Of a stretch of DNA of 64,000 nucleotides, positions 1 to 9,900 are shown piece after piece (position 1 is the first letter of the stretch; each line of letters opens with the position of its first letter). The stretch is from Theristus sp. LFF4_11 (taxonomy: Eukaryota; Nematoda; Chromadorea; Monhysterida; Xyalidae). Location of the stretch: assembly GCA_030248135.1 (NCBI GenBank), contig JASANC010001826.1, forward strand, positions 1 through 64,000. The letters are read 5' to 3'. The position numbers were made by a program, and so were the translations under genes. The notes under the pieces were generated by a model. It saw nothing but the letters and a program-made list of their open reading frames with translations. It was not told the DNA's origin and did not search any database.

Positions 1-45
1 AAAGCCATATTCCTCCTTTTATATGCGTCTCCCGCATTTTTAGAT

Positions 46-1120
46 AATTCTAAAATGCTCTCACTGGTTTGTGCTAAAATGTTTCGAGCTGAAAATTGGA
101 ACACTATTAGAAAACATTTGGAGGTTTTTCTGACCAAATTTTGGTTATGGTATGTTGCCCCTATCACTCACTACAGCAGAATATCTGGAAAACATGAAAA
201 ATCGACAAATGTTGTAAAATGCAGAGGGTTGATTTAGCTGTAACAAAGGGACCTCGTGTTTTTAAAATTTGGAACACTTGTTAGAACACTTTGGGAGTTT
301 TTTGTGATCAATAAATTTTTTGGCTTACACGTAAGTTCATTTTTACAGTGTAATTTTCAAAAAATAGCAATTTTTGACAAAAAACACTGTTCATCCATAA
401 TCTCACTGTTTATCATTGATCATAAACGATCTTCCGAACTGATGTATCGTCACGCAGTGTCAAATTGAATCTTTTACGAAATTGCCGAACCACTGTGGAA
501 AAGTTATTCGCATGTTCCCACCAATTGGCAGACCAGACTCGCTGCTCTGCCGTCCACTTGACCATGATGGCAGCAAAGACTGAAAATGGAAGTGCATCTC
601 TCACTGCAGAAAAACAACCAGTCTGCTATGGTAAAAATATCAGAGTGGCAAATTTTGTGTATTAAAAAAGGGAAAAAAACAATTTGGATTTGAAAAGATA
701 AATTCGCATCTGTTCTGAGCAGAACCGCTTACGCACACTCAGACTTGAAGTGAAACATTGGAGTGATCAAAAACTGTTCAAATGCAACTCAGCATTCGGC
801 ATTTCTAAGCTGCTTTAAACTCATATTGTTTTTTTCATCTTTTTTTGTGTTGTGAACATTCGGGCTGTCACCAACGTTCATTCTTTTGATCTTTGTTACT
901 GCTAAATCAACCCTCTGCATTTTACAACATTTGTCGATTTTTCATATTTTCCGGATATTTTGCTGTAGTGAGTGATAGGGGCAACATACCATGACAAAAA
1001 TTTGGTCAGAAAAACCTCCAAATGTTTTCTATTAGTGTTCCAATTTTCAGCTCGAAACAACTCAGCACAAGCCAGTGAGAGCATTTTAGAATTGGAACCT
1101 TTTTTTTGGCTCACCCTGTA
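46..1120. mobile_element. Long-TIR mariner-like element (non-autonomous relic)
   Basis: Two arms of about 200 bp face each other at 46-245 and about 895-1093; read outward in they are near-identical, including the stretch TGCTCTCACTGG. The right end continues to a terminal CAGGGTGAGCC motif and a TA at 1119-1120. The left end lacks this outer 30 bp, so it is truncated or rearranged. A complete relative with both termini lies at 35853-36596. TA-flanked ends and the transposase fragment inside fit the Tc1/mariner superfamily. It is too short and broken to move by itself. Confidence 0.8.
413..604 (-). pseudogene. Transposase N-terminal helix-turn-helix fragment
   Basis: A 63-codon minus-strand reading frame contains a segment resembling the helix-turn-helix (DUF4817-like) domain found at the N terminus of many invertebrate mariner-type transposases: the WTAEQRV start, then VVRQFRKRFN, then a T-x-x-x-I-V stretch. 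That domain normally binds the element's own terminal repeats. No DDE/D catalytic domain follows, and the remaining element has no long open frame, so this is a decayed fragment. The assignment rests on remembered family pattern, not on a search. Confidence 0.55.
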
Positions 1121-2041
1121 CAATGGAGTTTAGCGATATATTGTTAAACAATTGGAGCGGAGATGTTGGTTAATACCACATCACACGACCGTTTTTCAGG
1201 TACCCGATAACATGGCCACATGTTAAAACTTGCGTGCTGAGCTAAACTAACGTGTTAAACTTGCGTCTGTCAGTTGCCCGCAACGTGATCGCGAAATCAT
1301 GGTACGTGTTTTCGATACGATGATTTGAAGAGTGGGCTCTCGCCATGTGGCAGATAGCATAGCTGGTTGAACCTGAAAGTAAGTGTCTTGGGGGGGGGCG
1401 ACCGGGTCGACAGGGGTTGCCGACTTAGCTACAGCAAACAGGAATTTTTGAACACAGTCAAATTTTGGTAATTTTCTAAAGAGGAACAACTAAGAACGGT
1501 TCAATATTCAAGTACACGTCAAAAATTGTCCTGTTTTACTGTTGAAAATGCAACTTTCCCTCTATGAAATGGACATAATTTCAATAAAACACGATTTTCG
1601 CTCTTTTAGTTTTCCGGATCGTCCTGAAAATAATCTAGCTGAACTCAGCTCGACGAGACGCTTCGAACGAACCTAACTTGTAAAAAAAAAATTTTTAATT
1701 TTTTCAATTAAAAAAAAATCCGGATTTTTTCCCTAACCCTAGGCATTTTTCAATCATGTTCCGCCTTTAAATGCGCAAAGAGCGCACTTTCCTTTAATTT
1801 ATTTGATTCTCCGTGTTTTTAGTGTGTTGCTTTTTTAGCGGTTTTGCAGTTATTGGAACAAATAATGTTGTTGAACATTGAATTTGGATTTTGGAGACGA
1901 GATTTGCTCATGTTTAATAGTTGCCGTCTTGAGTCATGCGCAACGATGCAAAATTCAACAAAATGCAACCGATATCATTGTCTTCAAAGTCATCTTCTGA
2001 ATGTGCATATTGTATGGCCTGTATAAATTCATGGTAATGTG
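1121..2041. other. Non-coding stretch, no gene seen
   Basis: AT-rich sequence with short homopolymers and a G tract near 1390. No open frame here has exon-like composition or good splice borders. The part next to 2042 probably includes the 3' untranslated region of the minus-strand Ser/Arg-rich gene. Confidence 0.5.
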
Positions 2042-3532
2042 TCACTGTTTTCGACGTTGGGAGCTGGATGATCTGCTGGTGCTGCTGCGCTGTGCTTCTA
2101 AATAATTTCAAAACAGCGTTTAATTGTGAACTTTTAATTTTTTAATGTGCTTGTGACTTGTCACAAAGAAATACAATACATTCTACAAAGATTTTATTAC
2201 TTCGATTGACTGATGTTCTACTTTTCGACGGTGCGGATGTTGTTCTCGTTGGCGCGTTTGGTGCTGACGCTACTCTGCAAGGTTTGTGCCTGTGATCAGC
2301 AATATACAGTATGCCAATGTGGAACACAACGATTACCATTTATACCGTTTTTTCTCAGTTTTCTCAGACCGTTTTCTTGTTTTTGATGGGCGCCGAAATC
2401 TCAGTGCAGAGGCAGACACTTGTTTCGAAGAGTCACTGCAGGAAAAACAAGTGAGAAGACGGTTGTATCAATGTTCTGAGTTTGCAGGTAACAATGTGAG
2501 ATTAAAACTTCTCCTCCTGCCCACTACACTAACCGTTTCTTTGAAGTGACTTGAGGCTGAGACGAAGACGATGAAGATTTGGCTGTTATGGACGTTTGCA
2601 AGCTACTGCATCGAGATGCGCTTCGTCGGCGTCCTTCCCGTGACCTACTTTTTTGACTGGAACCACTTGTCTTTTGACTCGATCTTGACCTAGCGCCGCT
2701 GCTCGGCCGTGACTCTGATTTTGTTGCAGTCAATGATCCTAAAAATAAAATTCACATTTCTTTAAAGTTTCTAGTGGTATTGTTTTTTTTTGCCCCAAAT
2801 TGACTTGCGTTCTGAGTTTGGGAGGCGTGGCGATTTGCTGGAAACCGATGTGGCGCGTGGCAACGGAGGCACGAAACTGTCGGCTGACACGGGCGCTTTT
2901 ACGGTCGAACGCCGTGAGCTTGTCATTGTCGACTGAGTGCTGTCACTGTCTGTGTACAAGTGAGACAGTGTGTTTTCTGCGTCAAGGACGCTCAAGAATT
3001 GTTGCATAAAAACCAAGTCAGCAAACAATGATACCCCTTTTTGATCTTGACTTTCTTGTTGACGGCGATGATCTGCGGGACCGCCGACTTGCTGGCTTTT
3101 CAGTTGAATGTTGTTGTTGTGCATTCGTTGTTTTTGATGGATCGGTCGGCAACAATTTGTTGCCAGTTGTCGTTGATTTTGACAGTTTATTTTTACTTGA
3201 GGTCTGCGTCGACTGCTTACCTTTCCGAGGAATTGGTTTCGAGCTGCACGAATAACAACAATTTATAAATTACGTGTATAAGTAACACCAAAACACTTCA
3301 GGAACTAAATAAATCCGCCAGATTAACATAGCAATCGTGCAAACAAGAATGTGCCAAGAACAGACCCATCAGTGCCAGTCAACGACGAACTTCGAGTGGT
3401 TTTTCTGTTTTTATGGGCACCGGCGGACTTTCGCTGCGAGCGACGCAAGCGCGAGCACAAAGCAACCAGCAGAACAGCGCACAGGAATGGCAATGCTGCC
3501 AGCAGTGACAATAAACAGGCACTAGACATCAT
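2042..3532 (-). CDS. Unrecognised Ser/Arg/Lys-rich protein with N-terminal hydrophobic anchor
   Basis: I do not recognise this gene. The modelled first exon (3532-3366) starts MMSSACLL, has about 24 hydrophobic residues, then the basic LRRSQRK: a signal anchor or transmembrane segment with a basic flank. Exon 3243-3035 joins in phase and ends in an SR-type region (SRRSRRSSPSTRKSRSKR). Exon 2976 onward is Ser-rich; an exon from 2738 is again RS-rich (SQKSRSREGRRRSASR). Exons 2435-2346, 2274-2201 and 2097-2042 join in phase and end RRKQ then TGA. The joins after the third and fourth exons are not resolved with canonical sites, so the chain may be two transcripts or carry a decayed exon. The shared composition of exons that use different frames argues for real coding. 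A membrane protein with a disordered, phosphorylatable tail is inference only. Confidence 0.5.
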
Positions 3533-5454
3533 GATGGTCAATGTGCACTTCGCAATCAGTCTGTATTGAATTTGATTAAAAAAACGACTTGTAAAAAAGT
3601 AAGGTACAGAAGCCTAGATGATATGTGCTTAGTGTTTTACACTTTCTATTTGTGATCTCAAAAACATCATCCTCTCAATGTTACATGTTAAAACAGGATC
3701 AGCACCATGGATAATATGTTTGGTTGGATGGTCATGTGAGCTGCTGAGCGGTGGCCCTTCCACCAGTACTAGCATTAGTTTGTCGTTGTCTGTATGTCCG
3801 TCCACAATTCCAACTTCCAAGTATATGCATGGACATTTTTTACACTTTTGACTTAGACTTACACTGTAGCAATAACAACAGTACCAACAACTGTAGGTTC
3901 GGTTAATTTCCTGACTATGCCTTTTGTATAGAGGGTGATTCAAAAGTATGTCCACTATGTTATTTCTCCTCTAGAAATACAATTAATAAAATAAAATGAA
4001 TGAACTAATGCCACCAGTTTAAATTCTAGAGTTTGTTTGTTTGTTTTTTCAAATATAATTCTTGATTTTTAACTTCATTTTTTGATCAATTCAACACAAA
4101 AAACATGGAACTTCACTGGTCTTGTTTCAAGTTTGGTGGCATTTCGTTCATTTTCGCGCAAATGGTAGTAACTTGAAAAAGCAGAATTACTTTTGAATGA
4201 CCCCACGTAATTACTGCTGGTAATAGCAATGTTATACGAAAAGTAATAGTACATTAAAAATGTAAAACTAGAAAAAATACAAAAATGGGATTCAACTTCA
4301 GTTAACAATGGCACAAAAACTTTGAAATTCCCCTCTCAGAACTTCTGCAGAAAGATATCAAAACAGAACGGTGTACACTACACAGTATCGTTATGAGAAA
4401 AACACTTCACGTTTGAAATATCAGGATTTAGAGTCCGTCTTACAAATCTAAATCAATTATAGAAGAAAAAGTATGAAATGTCGACGTCGATTAGTTGCAA
4501 CGGACATTTGGACGATTATTAAATGTTTAACCAAAAGTAACTTCTAACGTATTTTTGACTGGCATCTTGTGAAACTACAACTTTTACCAATACTGGTTGC
4601 CAACGTTTTGATAGAAAAGTTTAAAAAAACTACAGTAAAAACTGTAAAAGTTAAAATTTAAAGCAAAAAGACTTATCGGTGCAGCGTAGCGTTGCAACAA
4701 GTCGGTGTCGATATGATCAACCACAAAATATCGCACAAAACCACAAAGTTTGCAATCGCTTTTCGATCCCAAACAACAATAAATTATCAAAATGTACACA
4801 TTTACATGCACAATATTGAAAGATAAACCAAGCCATTTTTGTTTGCAACGCTGGAGTACTGGTTTACATAAAGGTTCCAGACGAAGGATCAAACATAAGA
4901 AAATCTGTTCAACATCAAAATGCCCTTTATGTGAGCACATCTTTGCTCAATGTGAGCCGGTTCGAACTGAACATAAAAATGAGATCACTTCTAATAAAAA
5001 CATGAAGAAAACATGATGGTCATGTGCATTGATCCGCTACTGTATATATCGACTCTCATTATCGCAGCTAGCGTGCATGTTGAACGTTTTTAGTTATTGG
5101 TGAGTGCATTAGCCACAGGCCACACCCACAAAATACACTCTGAAGAGTTTTCAAACTAAATGAATATTGAAAAATGCGCTGCCTGCGTAACAAACAGAGC
5201 TTCGAACAACTGGCACGAATTATAAAAACAACGGCAAAAACTAAACTAAAAATTAAAAAAATTAAAAAATAAAAACTTAAAAATCACGGTAGCTGTGACA
5301 GGAAGAAAATCGGGGCGCATGGAAGCAATTCAGGTACAAATAATTCTTGATTTTTTTATGTTGATTAAACATGAAATAGTGCACATGTATGACACTTTTG
5401 TAGTGTGCATATAAAACAAATAACAACGACAGTGATTTCGGGTGATCGACAACC
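3533..5454. other. Intergenic stretch, no gene seen
   Basis: No supported gene. It lies upstream of the Ser/Arg-rich gene, and below 5455 it should hold the 3' untranslated region of the GRDP-like gene; no AATAAA was found close to that stop. Near 3934 a GGGTGATTCAAAAGTATG string looks like a transposon end, but no partner was found. Confidence 0.5.
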
Positions 5455-8400
5455 TCATCCACAACCACCACAGCCGCCGCAGCCTCCACAGCCACCGCAA
5501 CCACCGCAAGCACCACACGCGCCTGAATTCGTTCAGAAAATCATTTTCATTCGCACATACAGAGTGGCGCATAAGTAGTGCATCACCTTTTGATAGCTTA
5601 TATCTCGCCAACCAATGAATCAATTTGGACAAAATGTTCAGGGGATACTCCTTAAAGAAAGATAAAAAGTGCAAAATTTCAACTCAATCCAACCACAAAG
5701 GGCTACGTAACAAAAAAATCTAAAAAAAATAAATTTTATCGTTTTTTCCGACGCGCAGTCTTGTGGCTTCGCAATCTTCAAATCAAACTACCATCAATAA
5801 TGAGACGAACTCGAACTGTGGTGAAAGAACTGCTTCGAAAACAAAACTTGTGTCAGCTGCAATGGCACGGAGCCCTAACAAGTGACCACGCGGACCGCGT
5901 CGGTCGATTTCGATTTCGACGTCGACATGTGCAGAAAGGTGACGTCGTTAGTCGCAGGACAAGAATGTGCATTGATGCTGGTGGTGATCGTTTTTGCAGA
6001 AAACTAATGTGTTTGTCTGTATCTTTTTTTTAAAGATCTGTGTCATTTTTAGAGGTTATTTGGTTTAAAAATTTGTGACTGCGCGTTGAAAAAAAGAGAA
6101 AATTATTTTTAGGGGATTTTCTTTGTTACACAACCACTTTTTATCGGATTGTGCTGAAATTTTACACCCTTCTAAGTTATTTTTTAACAAACATCCTCTG
6201 AAAATTTTTATCCAAATCAGTTCATTGGTTGGCGCGATACCGTATTACCCCAATTAAACCCCCCATTAATCCCCCCACCAATAAACCCCCACCCCCACGA
6301 CAAGTTTCCGAATAACCCCCCACAAATAATCCCCCATGGGGGTTAATTGGAAACCTGTTTGAAACACATACCCAGCGAATTCAGTGGCTGAATGCAGTGA
6401 CATCGGTGAAATTGTGCTACCAAAGGCCCCAAAGGGATGAGTTAATAGTGATTTCATTACAAAAGGCTGTTACAAAAGGAAATCTCTGTGAAAAGTAGAA
6501 GTTTCTGCGACTTTCTTGCCTGCCATGCAAGCTATTTTTGCCATTTTTCAACAAACCCCCACCCCTAGAATTTGTTTGTAAATAAACCTCTTCCCCCCCC
6601 CACCAATAATCCCCCCCCCCACCAATAAACCCCCACCCCAAAAGTCGCTGACGTATTAATCCCCCATGGGTGTTTATTGGAGGTATTACGGTATGAGCTG
6701 TCAAAAGGTGATACACTACTTATGCGCCACCCTGTAATTACAGTTGTATCTGATTGAATTGTATTTCCAAACGCAACCAACCACAAGCTCCGCATGCGCC
6801 ACAGCTGCCACAACCGGCCATTGCGCCCGTGTACATTGCCAATTCGCAGCCACTGCAAAAACGGCGCTCTGTGTCACCTAAACTTGAGCTACAAAAACGA
6901 ATTGCACAAACCTGTAGTCATCCACGTTACCGCCGCCAGTTCCAGACTCTTTTGCTTTTTCGGCAAGGAACCGATTTGAAGGCATTGCCTTGCCGTAGCC
7001 ACAAGCCAACGCTAATGGCCATTTATGACATTGGTGGCCAACAGGAGTGACGTCGTTTGGTGCGCGAACCTTGTCCGGATTGCACAGAACGAACAGCGTA
7101 GCGACGCTGAATATGCATGCGATATGTTCAGCCATGAACGTCGACTTGCACTGAATGCGCTTGCCGGGCATGCGTGCTTGTGCATCTGGAACAAAATGCA
7201 ATATGTACACCACCACCTGTGTGTGCTGCACTCTGCTGCCTCTGCAGAGAAATAATCTTGAAAAAGTAACAAATTTCGAAGTGTGAAGACACACCCCCAA
7301 CGACGAAGTGCGTAAACTTCGGATCAGGAAGATCGAATTTTTGCACCGTATTTTTCAACAGATTGAACGCTTCCACTTGAAGTTTGCCAGGATTGCCAGG
7401 TTTACCCTTACCTCCTGAAACAAAAACAAAATAAACACAACAGTACAACACAATCAATATCAATATGGCCTTTTTCATCAAGGCCGCAGACACTTGCAAA
7501 TCAGCTGATGCAAATAAAACAGCTCCAAAGCAGCAGAAACAATGAACAACCTTTAGGCGGTTGTACTCGCTTTTGGAAACCAACCCAACGCGCTTTAATG
7601 ATGGCAAAATCACCATCTCGATTCATCACGACCATCGTGCGCTCATCGGCACTTGACAAATGCGGCAAAAATTGCTGGAACAAAGCAATATTTCCATTTG
7701 TTATGTTTTAATGTCAAGAAACATATTTAACCAACCAAATTTGTATCGAGCTGCTGTTTATTGGGCAAGCAGTCGGCACCTATGAGATGCGACATGGCCA
7801 GCAGTCGCTGGTCTCGCCCGTAGACGAGGATCATCGACAGCAAACACGCAGCGCTGTGCATAACCTGCACCGTGTACTTGGCTCCATCGCGTGCATCCAC
7901 CAAGCTGAACACACACTCTCTATCAGTCAAGTGCATAAAACAGCTTCCCATTCAAAAAATTTTGCAAACCCGTGTGTGCCGATCCACGCTTGGTGGTGAT
8001 CCTTTGATTTGATAAGCGCACCAACGTGACACATGTCGTACAGGCGGGTGCCTGGTGCAAACGTTTGCGCTCGGAATTCACCAACGGTCAATTCGAGATC
8101 GCGTGCCAACGAAAGCGTCGTCGTAATTGACACACGTGCTCGAATATACTCGACTGGTGAGCCTGACTCTTTGGCACGCAGAGTCACTGTAGCGACGTTC
8201 TGTGCTAGTTTGCTGTTCGAAGGCGGCAACAATTCTTCCAATGGTGTTCGCCCAATCAGACGTACGTGCTCCTTCTTCTGTAGAAATACTTTGTCGAACA
8301 GGTCTAGTTCAATCAGTAAATCCTTGGGGTGGCGTTTCTCGAAAGGAAACTTCACGACACTACAAGTCGCATGACCGGGCGCACAGTCACTGGTTTCGGT

Positions 8401-9900
8401 TGGCTGCCACACCAAGCAGAACCCATTTTTGGTCACCTGAAACAAAGAAACAATTCACATAACTAGGAATGATGTTGGAAACGTTTTTTAAAAGCGGAAT
8501 TTTGCAAACTTCTTTGGTGTTGAGGTCGGCGTTGAACGTCGTGACCTTTTTCGAGCCGTACGTCAGCTTCATTTTCAGCTGTTCCCTTTGTGCGGGTATG
8601 TCCTTCAACGTGATCGACGGTATGTGCAGGTCACCGTACGTTATGTTCGACAGGTCTTGATTTTCGAATCCGAGAAAGCTCGGCGACAAATGGCCACGGT
8701 ACATGCAGCCGCGGCGCCAGTACGGCTCGTTCGCAAAATGATGTGCCCAAAGTCGTTTCGTCAACGCTTCACCATTGAGCAGCTTTGAGCCGGCAACGCG
8801 ATCCGAGACAGAGTCATCGTGTTTCAGAATTTTATTCAGCAGCGCCATGCTGTCTGCTTGGTAGGCGAGCGGGTGCACTTGGTGCGTGTGCCACACAAGA
8901 TCAAAATCGTAGCACGGAGTCAGGAACTCGTTTGGATACGTCTGCTTCAGCAGCAGGAACAAGCGATACCTGTGAAAGAATGAAACAAAATAGATGCATT
9001 GGTGTAAACAAAATACTAAATCGTAGGGGATCATAACCAACCTGCGCACCGACTCATTCAAAAACTTTGGCGATGTGTAGTGCGGCAGGGACACCTGAAA
9101 TACAATGTACATAAACTGCGTATTTTACCTTGTGCCCTTTAAAAACTTAGCTTATGAGATAATAGACTATATTGCACACCTGGTAGTTGAAGACCCTTTG
9201 ACGTTGAGCGGCGGATGCAATGTCATACGTCGCCCTCTGCTTGTACGTGTTGTTAGCCAACATCTTTTGCTGTCCACTGGCGAGAAAATCATACGGCTCT
9301 GTGTCGCAAAAGTCGTGCCACATTTTCACGGACGTTTCGTAACGATCTTGAATCTCTTCCGAACTGAGCAGCTTGTGATTGATAACAGTGCCAACAAGAG
9401 TTTCACAATCGACGAGATAATGCGTCGGAGACAACATGTGACAGTGCCACACCCAATGCACGTCCAACGGTGGAATTATGTTCGTGTCTTGTTTCTTGGC
9501 CTGCATTATAGCAAAACAGCTGTAAGTAATATCTTCGAGATCATCCAATAAACAAATGATAGACGGGCAACCACAAACACACCTGCAACGGCAACCAGTA
9601 CATCTCGTATCGGCGAATCGCGTTGTGCACGACGTCCTCGTCGTACAAGATCGGCGCTTTGCGGTCGATCATTCGAAGAAAGTTTGCTTCGCGTTGAGTG
9701 GCGGCTAACAGGTCGAGTGACACTTGGATGTCGTTTGGACCGAGTGCAAGTTTGCGCGGCTTCACGGAAGCGTTCATTAACGCGGTGTCGTAACTTGGCG
9801 GGTTCATCACGATCGATGTCGTGCCGGAACTGCACGCCGCTGCAGACGGCGACGAGACGGAGGCCGTCTGCGCCTGTGCCGGTGGCATTTGCTCATGCAT
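5455..9900 (-). CDS. GRDP-like (DUF1399) protein with C-terminal Cys-Gly repeat tail
   Basis: Eleven phase-consistent exons encode 804 residues: 9900-9583, 9500-9180, 9094-9042, 8969-8510, 8436-7970, 7904-7736, 7674-7581, 7414-7295, 7185-6912, 6852-6782, 5522-5455. The start has an in-frame TGA nine bases upstream. Two copies of the family hallmark are visible, VWHCH at about 123-127 and VWHTH at about 256-260, each followed by a Pro and an aromatic residue, as in glycine-rich-domain-containing (GRDP-like) proteins of plants, fungi and invertebrates. A Gly-Lys-Pro patch lies in exon 8. The tail from 773 to 803 has Cys at every third residue with Gly/Ala between. The biochemical role of this family in animals is poorly known; I assign none. 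The last intron (1.26 kb) is filled by nested transposons. Confidence 0.88.
5558..6736. mobile_element. TA-flanked long-TIR element in the last GRDP intron
   Basis: The left end reads TACAGAGTGGCGCATAAG and the right end, inverted, TACAGGGTGGCGCATAAG. Arms of about 190 bp match inward (for example CGCCAACCAATGAA near 5607 and its inverse near 6222). The right arm is split by a second element at 6240-6691. The centre (5760-6080) has no recognisable transposase, so this is a non-autonomous Tc1/mariner-style element. Confidence 0.85.
6240..6691. mobile_element. G/C-tract MITE nested in the right arm of another element
   Basis: Ends are CCGTATTAC and GTATTACGG, each bordered by TA. Just inside are long C runs with the unit ACCAATAAACCCCC on one side and its equivalents on the other. 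An inverted second copy lies at 31121-31556 with the same middle, including the TTGCCTGCCATGCAAG region. No coding capacity is seen. Confidence 0.85.

Noticed and set aside
1914..2111. 65-codon minus frame with an acidic end
   Set aside because: The phase-1 join from 2201 to 2097 selects a different frame with RS-rich composition and an early stop, which fits the rest of the gene better.
5761..6033. 90-codon plus-strand frame inside the 5558-6736 element
   Set aside because: No transposase motif and the frame is not supported by composition; treated as chance.
6266..6858. Trp/Gly-rich frames (GVYWWGGG) around 6266-6858 and 31185-31403
   Set aside because: They are translations of the G-tract MITE; the two copies are inverted relative to each other and lie in introns.
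7905..7969. Apparent frameshift in the GRDP-like gene
   Set aside because: Two frames overlap here, but a 65 bp intron with a GTTTGC donor and a GTGTGTGTTCAG acceptor restores phase exactly, and its size fits neighbouring introns.
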